Assembly: GCF_015690345.1 (NCBI RefSeq) | Contig: NZ_JADPUN010000224.1 | Coordinates: 1 to 53,516 of the forward strand | Direction: 5' to 3' | Length of the DNA stretch: 53,516 nucleotides | Source of the DNA: Plantactinospora alkalitolerans | GTDB lineage: Bacteria; Actinomycetota; Actinomycetes; Mycobacteriales; Micromonosporaceae | Shown: piece after piece, positions 7,498 to 15,970 of the stretch | Layout of the letters: each line of letters starts with the position of its first letter | Position numbering within the stretch: position 1 is the stretch's first letter | Position numbers and translations under genes: made by a program | The notes under the pieces: generated by a model | The model's database searches: none | Told to the model about the DNA's origin: nothing | Seen by the model: the letters and a program-made list of their open reading frames with translations, nothing else

Positions 7498-8925
7498 TCA
7501 CCAGATGCCCTCCGCCCGTTCGACGACCGTCCCGCTGACCCCGGTGACGGCGCTCAGGTGGCACATCGGCACGTCCCCCGCCGTCACCTCGATGAGAAGC
7601 CGTTCGGCACCGAGGAGCACCTCGGCCACATCGGCCCGGGACAGGTAAGCGGTATCGACCCAGACCAGCAGGTCCACCTCGGTCAGGAAGCGCTGCGCCA
7701 GCACGAACATCCCGGGGCTCTCGTCGTCCGCGGCGGGCGTCCAGCGGAGCACCGTTCCGACGGCGAGCCCTCGCAGTGCGATCGCGTCGACGGTTGGGGT
7801 GGCGGGTGTCGGACCGGGGCTCGCGGCGAAGTCGAAGACCACCGGTAGGGTCCCCGAGGCACCGACGCAGGGGTCGTCTCCGTGGGTGAGCGCGGCCACA
7901 GCTGCCGGGTCGGGCTGGCCGTACCGGGCCGCGCGGAGCATCCGCTGGGCCGTCGTCGACACCACCTTTCCGAACGTCTCTTGGGACACGTCCAGGTACA
8001 CCGGGGCGATCTGGGCGTACCGGCCAAGAGATCGCCGCGTCTGCGCCAGGTGCCGGTTGTCGGTGAGCAGGGAGACACCGATCCCGGGCTGGCCGAGCCG
8101 GAGCCCGATCATCACGGCCAGCCCGCCGAGCAGGACGGTCTGAATCGGCACGCCCCACTTCACGGCGACCTGTTGGGCCGCCTGCGCCAAGGCTGAGGAG
8201 GTGAAGTGAACTGCCCAGCGCCGCGGTGCCTCGACGACCGGGCGGTAGCGCGGTGGCGGCGTCGCCCGTACGTGGTCGAGCTGCTCACGCCAGAACGCCA
8301 GGCTGGCCGCGGCAACGGACTTGGATTGCTCGCCCGACTCGTAGGCGACCTGGTCGAGGGGCTGCCACTCCGGTGTCACCAGGTCCTCGTGGGGAACGTC
8401 GGCGTCGTTGAGCCGAGTGTGCAGCCACCGCCAGAGCTTGGTGAGGCTCCAGACGTCGGCGGCGATGTTGGACAGCCCGACCACCAGCACCGTCGGGCGT
8501 CCGTCCGACATGATCAGACCGAAGCAGATCGGCGGCGCCGAACGCAGGTCAAACTGGGTCGCCGCCAGTTCCTGCGCCAGTGCCGCGGCGGCCTGCTTGG
8601 GCGGCTGCCCGTCCGTCTGGCGCAGCCGCAGGTCGAAGGCCCCCTCGCCGAGCACCTGCTGCTCGGGCTCTCCGATCCCGTCGAGCCGGTACGTCGTCCG
8701 CAGCGTCTCGAAGCGGGTGACCGCGTCGGTGGTCACCCCGATGACCTGGTCCACCGTGTATTCCGAGCCGATGTCGACCTGCAGGGTGAGGGTCGTGCGA
8801 TTCTCGTGTGGGGCGAGATCCCGGATGATGTCCCAGCACCAGCGTTGCCCCCGGGACAACGGTCCGTCTCGGACCGGAAGTCCTGCGAAACGGATGAGGA
8901 GAGACGTTCGGAGCTGGCCTGTCAT
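7498..8925 (-). CDS. Second condensation-domain-like protein with degenerate active site
   Basis: 475 aa from ATG 8925, preceded by AAAGGACC; ATG 8952 is possible but has no ribosome site. The condensation-domain scaffold includes LSRGQRWCWDIIRDL, RFETLRTTYRLD, ADVWSLTKLW, LAFWREQLD, VSLLTDNRHLAQTRRSLG. The catalytic motif at 152-158 is SNIAADV instead of HHxxxDG, so both histidines and the glycine are lost while the aspartate stays. It shares ARYGQPDP and VWVDTAYLS with the 4475-5842 protein. It ends 8 bp before the transglutaminase-like gene. Confidence 0.84.
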   Translation of the reverse strand: MTGQLRTSLLIRFAGLPVRDGPLSRGQRWCWDIIRDLAPHENRTTLTLQVDIGSEYTVDQVIGVTTDAVTRFETLRTTYRLDGIGEPEQQVLGEGAFDLRLRQTDGQPPKQAAAALAQELAATQFDLRSAPPICFGLIMSDGRPTVLVVGLSNIAADVWSLTKLWRWLHTRLNDADVPHEDLVTPEWQPLDQVAYESGEQSKSVAAASLAFWREQLDHVRATPPPRYRPVVEAPRRWAVHFTSSALAQAAQQVAVKWGVPIQTVLLGGLAVMIGLRLGQPGIGVSLLTDNRHLAQTRRSLGRYAQIAPVYLDVSQETFGKVVSTTAQRMLRAARYGQPDPAAVAALTHGDDPCVGASGTLPVVFDFAASPGPTPATPTVDAIALRGLAVGTVLRWTPAADDESPGMFVLAQRFLTEVDLLVWVDTAYLSRADVAEVLLGAERLLIEVTAGDVPMCHLSAVTGVSGTVVERAEGIW

Positions 8926-8952
8926 GTGCAGGTCCTTTCGCGCGTGCGTCAT

Positions 8953-9753
8953 TCAGCTGCCCGCGCTCTCGTAGCGACGTAGCCCGCGGCGGAACACCCA
9001 GATGGCGATGAACACGCAGGCCACCGCGACTGCGGGCGTGAGGAGGCCGATCGTGGCGTCGACACCATCGGCCAGGTAACTGACCGGGTAGTAGCTGGTG
9101 AAGGCGAAAGGCACGACCGTCGTCAGCACCACGCGAAGGCCGACCGGATAGATGCCCAGGGGATACCTGGCCAGCTCACCGACCTGATGCATCGCATAGG
9201 CGACCACCGGGTTGCGTCCCTGCAACCAGAAGGACGCTGCGTTGGTCGCCAGATTCATCGCGAGCTTCACCACGACGGCGCTGCCCGCCAGCAGGACGAG
9301 GATCAACCCCTGCAGCGGCGACCACTGGAGAGGGGCGTAGCACAGCGCCACGACGATCATCGCCGTGCCCAGTACGAGGTTGCCGAGTCCGTTGAAACCG
9401 ACCGCTGAACTCATCAGTTGGAGGGCCACCGGATAGGGCCGGACGAGCAGGTAGTCCAACTCGCCGGAGTTCACCATCGCGGCCAGGCGCCAGGTGCCCT
9501 CGAACAGCAACGAACCAATACCCTCGGCGACGGTCACCATCGCGTACATCAGCGCGACCAGCCAGAAGGACCAACCGTCAAGGTGTGGCACCCGGGCGAA
9601 GAGGGCCGCCAGGAAGATCAGTCCCACCCCCTGGCTGAGGACTGCCGCGAAGATCATGACGAGGAAGTCGGCCTTGTACTGGGCCGCGGCGCGCAGCTGC
9701 GCACCGAGCAGTCGGACGTACAGGCGGGCGGTCCGCATCCACTCTCCGGTCAT
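8953..9753 (-). CDS. ABC-2 type exporter permease
   Basis: 266 aa with six hydrophobic segments. It resembles the COG3694 ABC-2 permeases: MRTARLYVRLLGAQLRAAAQ at the N-terminus, WSFWLVALMYAMVTVAEGI, and GELDYLLVRPYPVALQL in the intracellular loop. It pairs with the next permease and the ATPase in a translationally linked block, so the three likely form one exporter of the cluster product. Its stop abuts the condensation-like start. Confidence 0.9.
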   Translation of the reverse strand: MTGEWMRTARLYVRLLGAQLRAAAQYKADFLVMIFAAVLSQGVGLIFLAALFARVPHLDGWSFWLVALMYAMVTVAEGIGSLLFEGTWRLAAMVNSGELDYLLVRPYPVALQLMSSAVGFNGLGNLVLGTAMIVVALCYAPLQWSPLQGLILVLLAGSAVVVKLAMNLATNAASFWLQGRNPVVAYAMHQVGELARYPLGIYPVGLRVVLTTVVPFAFTSYYPVSYLADGVDATIGLLTPAVAVACVFIAIWVFRRGLRRYESAGS

Positions 9754-9754
9754 G

Positions 9755-10540
9755 TCAACCTCCGTGCACCGTGAGCTGACGGACCGCGGTGGCCCACGTC
9801 GCCCTGGCCAGGAGCCAGAGCAGTAGGGCCCAGACCACCTGCAACAGCAGGCCGCGCACGGCGGCGAGCCCGTGCAGGTCCCCGGCCAGGATCAGTGCCG
9901 GGGTCGAGGTGATACCCGCGAAGGGCAGGTACTCGGCCACGGTCCCGAACCACGATGGCAGGAACGACAGCGGGATCAGTGCACCGGAAAGCAGGTTGAC
10001 CACCGCGACGCGGGCCCAGTTGATCCCCAGGTAATTCTGTGTCCAGAAGCAGGCGAGGCCGGTGATGTAGACGACCAGGAACTTCAGCGGTACGACCGCT
10101 GCCAGGCTCAGCACGAACAGCAGTAGGTGGACGGGGTCGGGCCAGAAGATCGTCCCGAGCAGCGTGATCACCCCGCACCACCCGAGCGCCGCCACCAGCA
10201 GCTCGATCCAGACGCCGCCGACGGTCTCGGCCAGTCGGGCCTTCTGGTAGTCGATAGGTCGGGTCAGGTCCACCGCCACCATTCCGCTCTGGATCCGGGC
10301 CGCCATCCCGAAGTCCGTGTACAGCGAGACGAGCGCGCCGCAGCTGAAGGCCACCAGCAGGTAGGACTTCATCTGTGGCCAGGTCAGACCGTTGACCTGG
10401 CCGGCACCGATGACCGCGTGCCAGATGGCCAGCAGTGCCAGCAGCTGGAAGATCAGCCCGAACATGCTGAACACGAAGGTCAGCCGGTAGGTCAGCACAC
10501 TCCGGGCGGAGGCGCGCGCGAGCGCGAGGTACGGTCTCAT
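9755..10540 (-). CDS. ABC-2 type exporter permease
   Basis: 261 aa, six predicted membrane segments, COG4587-like: YLALARASARSVLTYRLTF, SYLLVAFSCGALVSLYTDFG, DLTRPIDYQKARLAETVGG. ATG 10540 overlaps the ATPase stop by 4 bp (ATGA) and its own stop is 1 bp from the next gene. Such COG4586/4587/3694 triads are heterodimeric exporters often found in antibiotic clusters. Confidence 0.9.
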   Translation of the reverse strand: MRPYLALARASARSVLTYRLTFVFSMFGLIFQLLALLAIWHAVIGAGQVNGLTWPQMKSYLLVAFSCGALVSLYTDFGMAARIQSGMVAVDLTRPIDYQKARLAETVGGVWIELLVAALGWCGVITLLGTIFWPDPVHLLLFVLSLAAVVPLKFLVVYITGLACFWTQNYLGINWARVAVVNLLSGALIPLSFLPSWFGTVAEYLPFAGITSTPALILAGDLHGLAAVRGLLLQVVWALLLWLLARATWATAVRQLTVHGG

Positions 10541-11574
10541 GCGTCCACGCCCTGCGGGGGCAGCACCAGCAGCTCACCCCGGTAGACCCTCCGGACCACG
10601 TCCTCGATCTGCGGCTCCTGTAGCCGAAAGTCGACGACGTCGACCTGTCGGGTCAGCGCGTCGAGCACCTCGGTGGCTCGGTGGGCGAACCGGTCGAAGA
10701 CCACCACCAGTTCCCGGGTCGAGGCGCCCTGCTCGACCTGCGCCTCCGGCAGGCCGGCCCGCAGCGCGGCCAGATCGACCGGTGCGTCGACCTGCACCGA
10801 CAGCTGCCGTTGCCGGGCGTACGCGTCCTTCGCCCGACCGAGGTCGCCGTCGAAGATGATCCGTCCGTCATCGATGATGATCAAACGTCGACACACGTCC
10901 TCGATGTCACGCAGGTCGTGGCTCGTCATCAGGATCGTGGTACCGGCCGCCACCCGCTGCCGCAGGAACATCCGGACGCTGTCCTTGGCGGCGATGTCGA
11001 GCCCGATCGTCGGCTCGTCCAGATAGACGATGGCCGGCCCGTGCAGGAAGGTGGCTGCCAGGTCGGCGCGCATGCGCTGGCCGAGGGAGAGCCGCCGGGC
11101 CACCACCGGCAACAACTTGCCCAGGCCGAGCACCTCGTCGAACTCGTCGAGCCGTTCGGTGAACTGTGTCCGCGACACGCCGTACAGGTCGCGCAGCACC
11201 TCCAGCGAGTCCCGGACGGTCAGGTCCCACCACAGTTGGGAGCGTTGGCCGAACAGCACCCCGATCTGCCGGGCGTTGACGAGCCGGTCCCGGTGGGGAT
11301 CCACGCCGGCCACCCGTACGGTGCCGGAGCTGGGTATCAGGATCCCGGCCAGCAGCTTCACGGTCGTGGACTTGCCGGCTCCGTTCGCCCCGACGTACGC
11401 GACCGCCTCGCCTCGGCCGATCGTGAGATCGACCGAGTTCACGGCAGCACGGTTCGTGTGGCGCGGACGTACCAGATGGCGGAGGGAGCCGCTGAGGCCC
11501 GGCGCCTTGTCGGGGCTCCGGAAGACCTTGGTGAGCCCGGCCGCGCGGATGACCGGCTCGGACGCGCTACTCAT
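10537..11574 (-). CDS. ABC exporter ATP-binding protein
   Basis: 345 aa from ATG 11574. Walker A is GANGAGKST at 62-70, the signature is LSLGQRMRADLA, Walker B is IVYLDEPTIGLD and the switch region is LMTSHD. The sequence RHTNRAAVNSVDLTIGRGEA and the ~100-residue C-terminal extension are typical of the COG4586 family. ATGA overlaps with both the glycosyltransferase upstream and the permease downstream suggest that glycosylation and export are co-produced. It could also give self-resistance by efflux. Confidence 0.93.
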   Translation of the reverse strand: MSSASEPVIRAAGLTKVFRSPDKAPGLSGSLRHLVRPRHTNRAAVNSVDLTIGRGEAVAYVGANGAGKSTTVKLLAGILIPSSGTVRVAGVDPHRDRLVNARQIGVLFGQRSQLWWDLTVRDSLEVLRDLYGVSRTQFTERLDEFDEVLGLGKLLPVVARRLSLGQRMRADLAATFLHGPAIVYLDEPTIGLDIAAKDSVRMFLRQRVAAGTTILMTSHDLRDIEDVCRRLIIIDDGRIIFDGDLGRAKDAYARQRQLSVQVDAPVDLAALRAGLPEAQVEQGASTRELVVVFDRFAHRATEVLDALTRQVDVVDFRLQEPQIEDVVRRVYRGELLVLPPQGVDA

Positions 11575-12833
11575 GACAGGATCGAATCGGGGCTCGCGTC
11601 CGCCGGTGACGGACGTCTGACGGTGTCGTCCTGGCTGCGCGCCGGGCGGTCCGGTCGTCCGATCGGATCCACCGGGCGCCAGCTCAGAAACCGCCGCTCT
11701 GCGAAGAACCACTTGCCGTCCTCGCGTACCTGCGGGCGGGGATGGAACATGTGCAGCAGTGGATCGTCATACCGATCCAGGGAGCCCATGAACTCGACCC
11801 GGAAGGCGAAGTCGAGATCCTCACCGCCCCAGCCCTCGAAGCGCTCGTCCATTCCCCGCACCCGCATGAACAACGGCATGCGGAGCCAGACACAGTGGCC
11901 GGGTGGCCGTCTCAGGTAGACGCCACGGACGCGATCGAGGTCGACCGCCTCGCCCAGCAGGCAGCGATGCCGGACGGCGTAGTCGGTCGAGGCAGGATCC
12001 AGGCAGAGTGCGTCCAGGTACGGCCAGTGCGCCTGGCTGCCGCGGCGGTGAAACCGATCGAGGTTGCGCCGAACGAAGTCCCGGTCGACAAGCACGTCGC
12101 TGTCCAGGATGCAAAGTATTTCGGCGTCTCCCGCCTCGGCCACCACCCCAACGTTGACCGCCCAGGACTTGTTGAACCGGCGCGTCGAGTGCACATGGAG
12201 GTAGCGGTCGACGAAGGGTCGGATGACGTCCTCGTGGCGGGCGTGGCTGTCGAGTTCCACCACGACGCACCGGTAGTTCTCCCGCGGCATGGACTGGTCG
12301 GCCAGGGCGCTCAGGCAGGCCAGCAGGTTGCGCAGCCGGGGCAGGGCCGGATCGGAGTCCCGGAAGGGAATGACCACGAGTACCTGCGCGTCGCTGGCTC
12401 CGGTCGGTGCGGGGGTGCCCTGCGCCGGAACGAGGTCCGCCGCGGCGATCGGAGCGGCCTCCACGGGCTCGTGGCCGACGTGCATGGCGAGCCGGCTGTA
12501 CGCGTCGGCGCGTACCGCCGAGGCGGCCAGTTCGGGCCATGGCGGCGCACCGCCCTCAATCCGGCTGGCCACCGTGGCGGTGAGCAGGTCCAGCGTGGCG
12601 GGGGTGGCGACGCCTCCGGCGATGGCGTCCAGGCCGGCCGTGACCTCCGGGTCGCCGACCGCGCGCAGCGACTCGGCCACCGCGCAGTGGTCCTCGCGGG
12701 CGAACTCCCAGAAGACGTCCGCCGCGGTCTGCGCGAACTCGTCGTGGGCCAGCACGGCGCTGTCCACGGCGGCTCGCGCGACGACCTTCGGGTCCGCTCG
12801 CCAGCGGCGAACGGGTGCGTCGGATGCGGTCAT
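11571..12833 (-). CDS. GT-A (family 2-like) glycosyltransferase
   Basis: 420 aa from ATG 12833 (GAGAGGGG upstream). The GT-A domain starts near residue 150: VLVVIPFRDSDPALPRLRNL, then the metal-binding DSD at 244-246 (CILDSDVLVDRDF) and the galactosyltransferase-type GWGGEDLDFAFRV at 334-346. About 145 N-terminal residues form a separate helical region with no recognised fold. It directly follows the HAD phosphatase (2 bp) and overlaps the exporter ATPase, so it probably attaches the sugar made by the ThiG/HAD pair; this link is inference. Confidence 0.88.
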   Translation of the reverse strand: MTASDAPVRRWRADPKVVARAAVDSAVLAHDEFAQTAADVFWEFAREDHCAVAESLRAVGDPEVTAGLDAIAGGVATPATLDLLTATVASRIEGGAPPWPELAASAVRADAYSRLAMHVGHEPVEAAPIAAADLVPAQGTPAPTGASDAQVLVVIPFRDSDPALPRLRNLLACLSALADQSMPRENYRCVVVELDSHARHEDVIRPFVDRYLHVHSTRRFNKSWAVNVGVVAEAGDAEILCILDSDVLVDRDFVRRNLDRFHRRGSQAHWPYLDALCLDPASTDYAVRHRCLLGEAVDLDRVRGVYLRRPPGHCVWLRMPLFMRVRGMDERFEGWGGEDLDFAFRVEFMGSLDRYDDPLLHMFHPRPQVREDGKWFFAERRFLSWRPVDPIGRPDRPARSQDDTVRRPSPADASPDSILS

Positions 12834-12835
12834 CG

Positions 12836-13552
12836 TCAGGACCCCTCTCCCGTCGGGTTCGATTGAGGCACGGCGCGGAGGCGGAGCCGCTCGACGCCGA
12901 CGCGCAGCTCGACGAAGCCACCCCCGGCCGGATGTGCGACCTCGATGGCGGCCAGTGAGCTGGTGACCACGCGGGCTCCGTGCGTCGCCAGTTCTGCCGT
13001 TCCGATGCCGACGCAGAAAGCCGGCGCGGCGACCGCGGCTGTCACCCCGACCACCGAATCCTCGAACACGACGGTCTGGCTGGGTCCGAGGTCGAGCAGC
13101 CGCGCCGCCAGTCGGTAGCCGTCGGGGTGCGGCTTGCCCCGGGTGACGTCGCCCCAGGCGACCAGGGCAGCGAAACATCCATCGAGCCCCAGGGCTCGTA
13201 CCGCCTCGGTGGCGCGCTCCCGCGACGCCCCGGTGACCAGGACCGTCGGCACGGCAGCGGCGGCGAGCGTCCGGACGAAGGCAGCGGCTCCGCTGATCGG
13301 TACGACCGGCAGGCTGCTGTCCGCCTTGTGAACGGCCGCGAGTAGTCCATCCCGTTCCAGCGGATCGAGGCCGGGAAACAACTGCGCCACGGTGTGCTCG
13401 GCCGAACAGCCGACCACCGACGTCCGGATCTCCTCGGCGGACAGGACGCGGCCGTGCTGCCCGCAGACGTCACGCCAGAGCTGCACCACCTCTGCCTGTG
13501 TGTCGACGAGGACGCCGTCGAGGTCGAACAGGGCGGCGCGGAGCGTGGTCAT
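12836..13552 (-). CDS. HAD-superfamily sugar-phosphate phosphatase/mutase
   Basis: 238 aa. HAD motif I is LFDLDGVLVDT (Asp10/Asp12), motif II VLVTGASRERA, motif III GKPHPDGY and motif IV VFEDSVVGV. The cap and wording match beta-phosphoglucomutase/2-deoxyglucose-6-phosphatase relatives, and Asp12 supports phosphatase or mutase chemistry on a hexose phosphate. Its ATG overlaps the stop of the ThiG-like gene (ATGA). The residue stretch after ~200 is extended and basic. Confidence 0.88.
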   Translation of the reverse strand: MTTLRAALFDLDGVLVDTQAEVVQLWRDVCGQHGRVLSAEEIRTSVVGCSAEHTVAQLFPGLDPLERDGLLAAVHKADSSLPVVPISGAAAFVRTLAAAAVPTVLVTGASRERATEAVRALGLDGCFAALVAWGDVTRGKPHPDGYRLAARLLDLGPSQTVVFEDSVVGVTAAVAAPAFCVGIGTAELATHGARVVTSSLAAIEVAHPAGGGFVELRVGVERLRLRAVPQSNPTGEGS

Positions 13553-14316
13553 CGTCCTGCCACCAGGTCGTGCCGTGCTCTCGCCGCCATGCCGCCGGCA
13601 ACCATTGCGTGGAAGACGGCGGTGGCCATCACGGCAGGGTTGGCGGACCTCGCGATCAGCGTGTTGACCAGCACGGCGGATGCGCCCAGCTCCATCGCCT
13701 GGGCGACGTGGGCAGGAGAGCCCATGCCGCCTTCGAGGACCACGGGGACGGGCAGCCCGTCCAGGCACTCACGGACCGCGTCGACGTCGGCCACACCTGC
13801 GTAGCTACCGACCGGCGAGGCCAACAGCCGAATGGCGGGGCAGCCCGCGTCCGCGAGCAGGCTCGCCGTGCGGAGATCCGGCTGCACTAACGGCAGGGGA
13901 ACGAAACCGTCGGCCAACAGCTCCTTCGTGGCCTGGATCGTCGACTCGGCGCAGGGCAGGTTCTGCGCGTTGCGGACGTCCAGCTTGATGATGTCCAGTC
14001 CCATCGACGCCCGTAGGCGCTGTGCGGTCTCGACGGCCGCATCGACGGACCGGGCGAACGAGGTGGTGCCCACCCAGAGATAGCTGTCCAGGTCGAGCTG
14101 GCCGTCCAGGTCGGAGAGCATCAGACTGGACCGGGTCTGTTCGAGGTCGTAGGTGGTGATGAACACGTCGGCGTGTGCTGCCCTCAACACCTCGCCGACG
14201 ACCTCCGCCGAGGTGTAGAGCTCGATGCCCACGAGCAGCCGGGATTGGAACTCCCGGCTGCCGATGCGCAGCCACGGATCCCTACCGAACGTCTCGGTGA
14301 CCAAGTGGTGTGTCAT
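13549..14316 (-). CDS. Thiazole synthase (ThiG)-like protein, possible thiosugar synthase
   Basis: 255 aa from ATG 14316 with GGGGAGA in front; a longer frame exists but lacks such a site. ThiG features: LRIGSREFQSRLLVGIELY at the start, catalytic lysine Lys111 in DIIKLDV, AGCPAIRLLASPVGS, VPVVLEGGMGSPAHVAQAMELGASAVLVNT. ThiG normally has KLEV and a DAG; here they read KLDV and EGG, so it is a divergent paralogue. The family precedent for a non-thiamine role is BexX (BE-7585A), which makes a 2-thiosugar from a hexose phosphate and a sulfur-carrier thiocarboxylate. No ThiS-like carrier is encoded nearby; it would have to be borrowed. Confidence 0.82.
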   Translation of the reverse strand: MTHHLVTETFGRDPWLRIGSREFQSRLLVGIELYTSAEVVGEVLRAAHADVFITTYDLEQTRSSLMLSDLDGQLDLDSYLWVGTTSFARSVDAAVETAQRLRASMGLDIIKLDVRNAQNLPCAESTIQATKELLADGFVPLPLVQPDLRTASLLADAGCPAIRLLASPVGSYAGVADVDAVRECLDGLPVPVVLEGGMGSPAHVAQAMELGASAVLVNTLIARSANPAVMATAVFHAMVAGGMAARARHDLVAGR

Positions 14317-14463
14317 TGTTTCTCCCCGTCTGCTGGCCGTCGCCGGCTCCGCCGTTGTGCCGGGCACCCGGCCTCTGTCTGGCCGTGCCCGCTTCTATCC
14401 GTTGCGTCCGAGGCTCGATCGCCCGCCGCGGGTGGACGCGGCCGGGTGCGGCGCGGATGCCGC

Positions 14464-15834
14464 TCAGCCATCGGTGCGCCGAAGCTTGCCGCTCGCGGTG
14501 CGGACGAAGGTGCCCGACGGCCGGATCTCCAGCTCGACGTGGTGGGATCCGAGAGCTTCGACCACGGCCTGTACCTCCTGCCGCAGCGCGGAGGTACCCG
14601 AGGCCGTGCACTCGATCCGCACGACGAGCGTGTCGGTGCGGTGCCGGTGCGCCGTGGCGACGACATCGGTGACGGTGGGAAGCTCCCGCACCGCGGCTTC
14701 GACCCTGGCGTTCAGCTCGCGGTACCGGTCGTCCAAGCGGCCGAGGATGAATAGGTAGCCGTCCTCGCTCAGGTAACCGAGGTCGCCGGTCCGGACGAGG
14801 CCGGGCGTCCTGTCGAGCCGGTCCACCCGTCGCGGCCACACCTGCACCTCGCCGGGCTCGCCCGCCCGCGCCTGCTGGTCGCCGGCCGTGATCTGTACCT
14901 TCACCCCGGGCAGCGGCCGGCCCACCGATCCGGGCCTGCGGAGCCAGTCCGATGTCGAGATCTCGCTGACAATCCCGGCCGATGTCCCGTAAAACTCGTG
15001 CAGGACCGGCCCGAACAGGTCGATGGCGGACCGCTTGATGTCGGGCGGGCAGGATGCCCCGCCGTGCAGTACGACCTTGAGGCTTCGCGCCGGTGCCACC
15101 CGCCGGTCGACAAGTTCCACCAGCCGGTCCGGGCTCAGGAAGGTGCTGTCCGCCGCGTAGCGGTCCACCAGGCCCGCGAAACCGTTGACGGACCAGCTGT
15201 CCTGAGCCACGACAGCGCTGCCGGCCTGCAGTGCGTACAGGGCCGGACCCAGCGTGCCCAGGTGGGCGGTCAGGTTCGTCATCACGTGCGGGCCGTGGCG
15301 CATCCCGGCCGCATAGCGATCGAGGACGGCGACCCCCCGGTACGGGTACCACGGACGGGCGCGCCGCACCGCGGTCGGCGCCCCGGTGGTGCCGGACGTG
15401 GCGAGGACCAGGTATCCGCCGGATCTGGGCGGCGGATCGTCGCCCCGCCTGCCGTTCAGCTCGGATGTGCCGACCTGTGGCACGGCGATCCCGATGTCGC
15501 CGTCCGTTCCGTCGGCGACGTGCAGGCGCGTGTCGACCTGGCCGAGCAGCCCTCGGCCACCGTCGTTCGAGATGTGCCACGGCTCGACCGGAAAGAAGCC
15601 GAACCCGTATCGCAGGGTCGCCAACGCCAGCGCGAAGAACTCCGGGCCGACCGGCAGGCTGGTGGAGACCACCGCCCCGTCCGGGACGCCCAGGTCGCTG
15701 ATTGCCGGGCCGTAGCGGTCCGCGAGGTCCACCAGTTCGCCGAAGGTCTGGCTCCGGTCGCCTCGGACGACGGCGACTCGAGCGTGATCCGCGTCGGCGG
15801 TGTGCCAGGGACTCCATGCGTACGGTCGCGCCAC
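14464..15834 (-). CDS. AMP-forming acyl/amino-acid ligase
   Basis: 456 aa from GTG 15834 (GGGAGG upstream). Compact ANL enzyme: VLATSGTTGAPTAV (A3, ~143-156), HEFYGTSAG (A5), VRTGDLGYLSEDGYLFILGR (A7-A8) and a terminal ASGKLRR lysine. At 456 residues it is shorter than acyl-CoA synthetases, with a short N-terminal domain. It is the first gene after a hairpin and probably starts a separate transcription unit leading to ThiG-HAD-GT-exporter. Substrate unknown; it could activate an aromatic or amino acid for one of the carriers. Confidence 0.85.
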   Translation of the reverse strand: MARPYAWSPWHTADADHARVAVVRGDRSQTFGELVDLADRYGPAISDLGVPDGAVVSTSLPVGPEFFALALATLRYGFGFFPVEPWHISNDGGRGLLGQVDTRLHVADGTDGDIGIAVPQVGTSELNGRRGDDPPPRSGGYLVLATSGTTGAPTAVRRARPWYPYRGVAVLDRYAAGMRHGPHVMTNLTAHLGTLGPALYALQAGSAVVAQDSWSVNGFAGLVDRYAADSTFLSPDRLVELVDRRVAPARSLKVVLHGGASCPPDIKRSAIDLFGPVLHEFYGTSAGIVSEISTSDWLRRPGSVGRPLPGVKVQITAGDQQARAGEPGEVQVWPRRVDRLDRTPGLVRTGDLGYLSEDGYLFILGRLDDRYRELNARVEAAVRELPTVTDVVATAHRHRTDTLVVRIECTASGTSALRQEVQAVVEALGSHHVELEIRPSGTFVRTASGKLRRTDG

Positions 15835-15875
15835 GCCACCCTCCCATCAATCGATTATCTTCGATGTATTGGCCT

Positions 15876-15913
15876 GCACTGCCCCCTTGAACGACTCCAA
15901 GGGGGCGGTGCCC
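15876..15913 (-). terminator. Hairpin between MetRS and AMP-ligase genes
   Basis: Arms GCCCCCTT / AAGGGGGC, extended by three further pairs (one wobble), enclose a 10-nt loop. The hairpin follows the MetRS stop on the minus strand. The downstream DNA is AT-richer (AATACATCGAAGATAATCG), so it may combine termination with a fresh promoter for the AMP-ligase unit. No clear T tract. Confidence 0.45.
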
Positions 15914-15970
15914 GCGTTCAGTCGGGCGGATCGAGGAGCATGGTCTTCGATCCACTGCTCCGAACCAACG

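Noticed and set aside
10681-11919. 412-codon plus-strand frame opposite the ABC ATPase
   Set aside because: Shadow of the ATPase and glycosyltransferase genes; no domain, no ribosome site.
13549-14316. Housekeeping thiamine thiazole synthase
   Set aside because: No thiamine genes nearby, divergent KLDV/EGG motifs and overlap with phosphatase and glycosyltransferase genes argue for a cluster role, though only a phylogeny can settle it.
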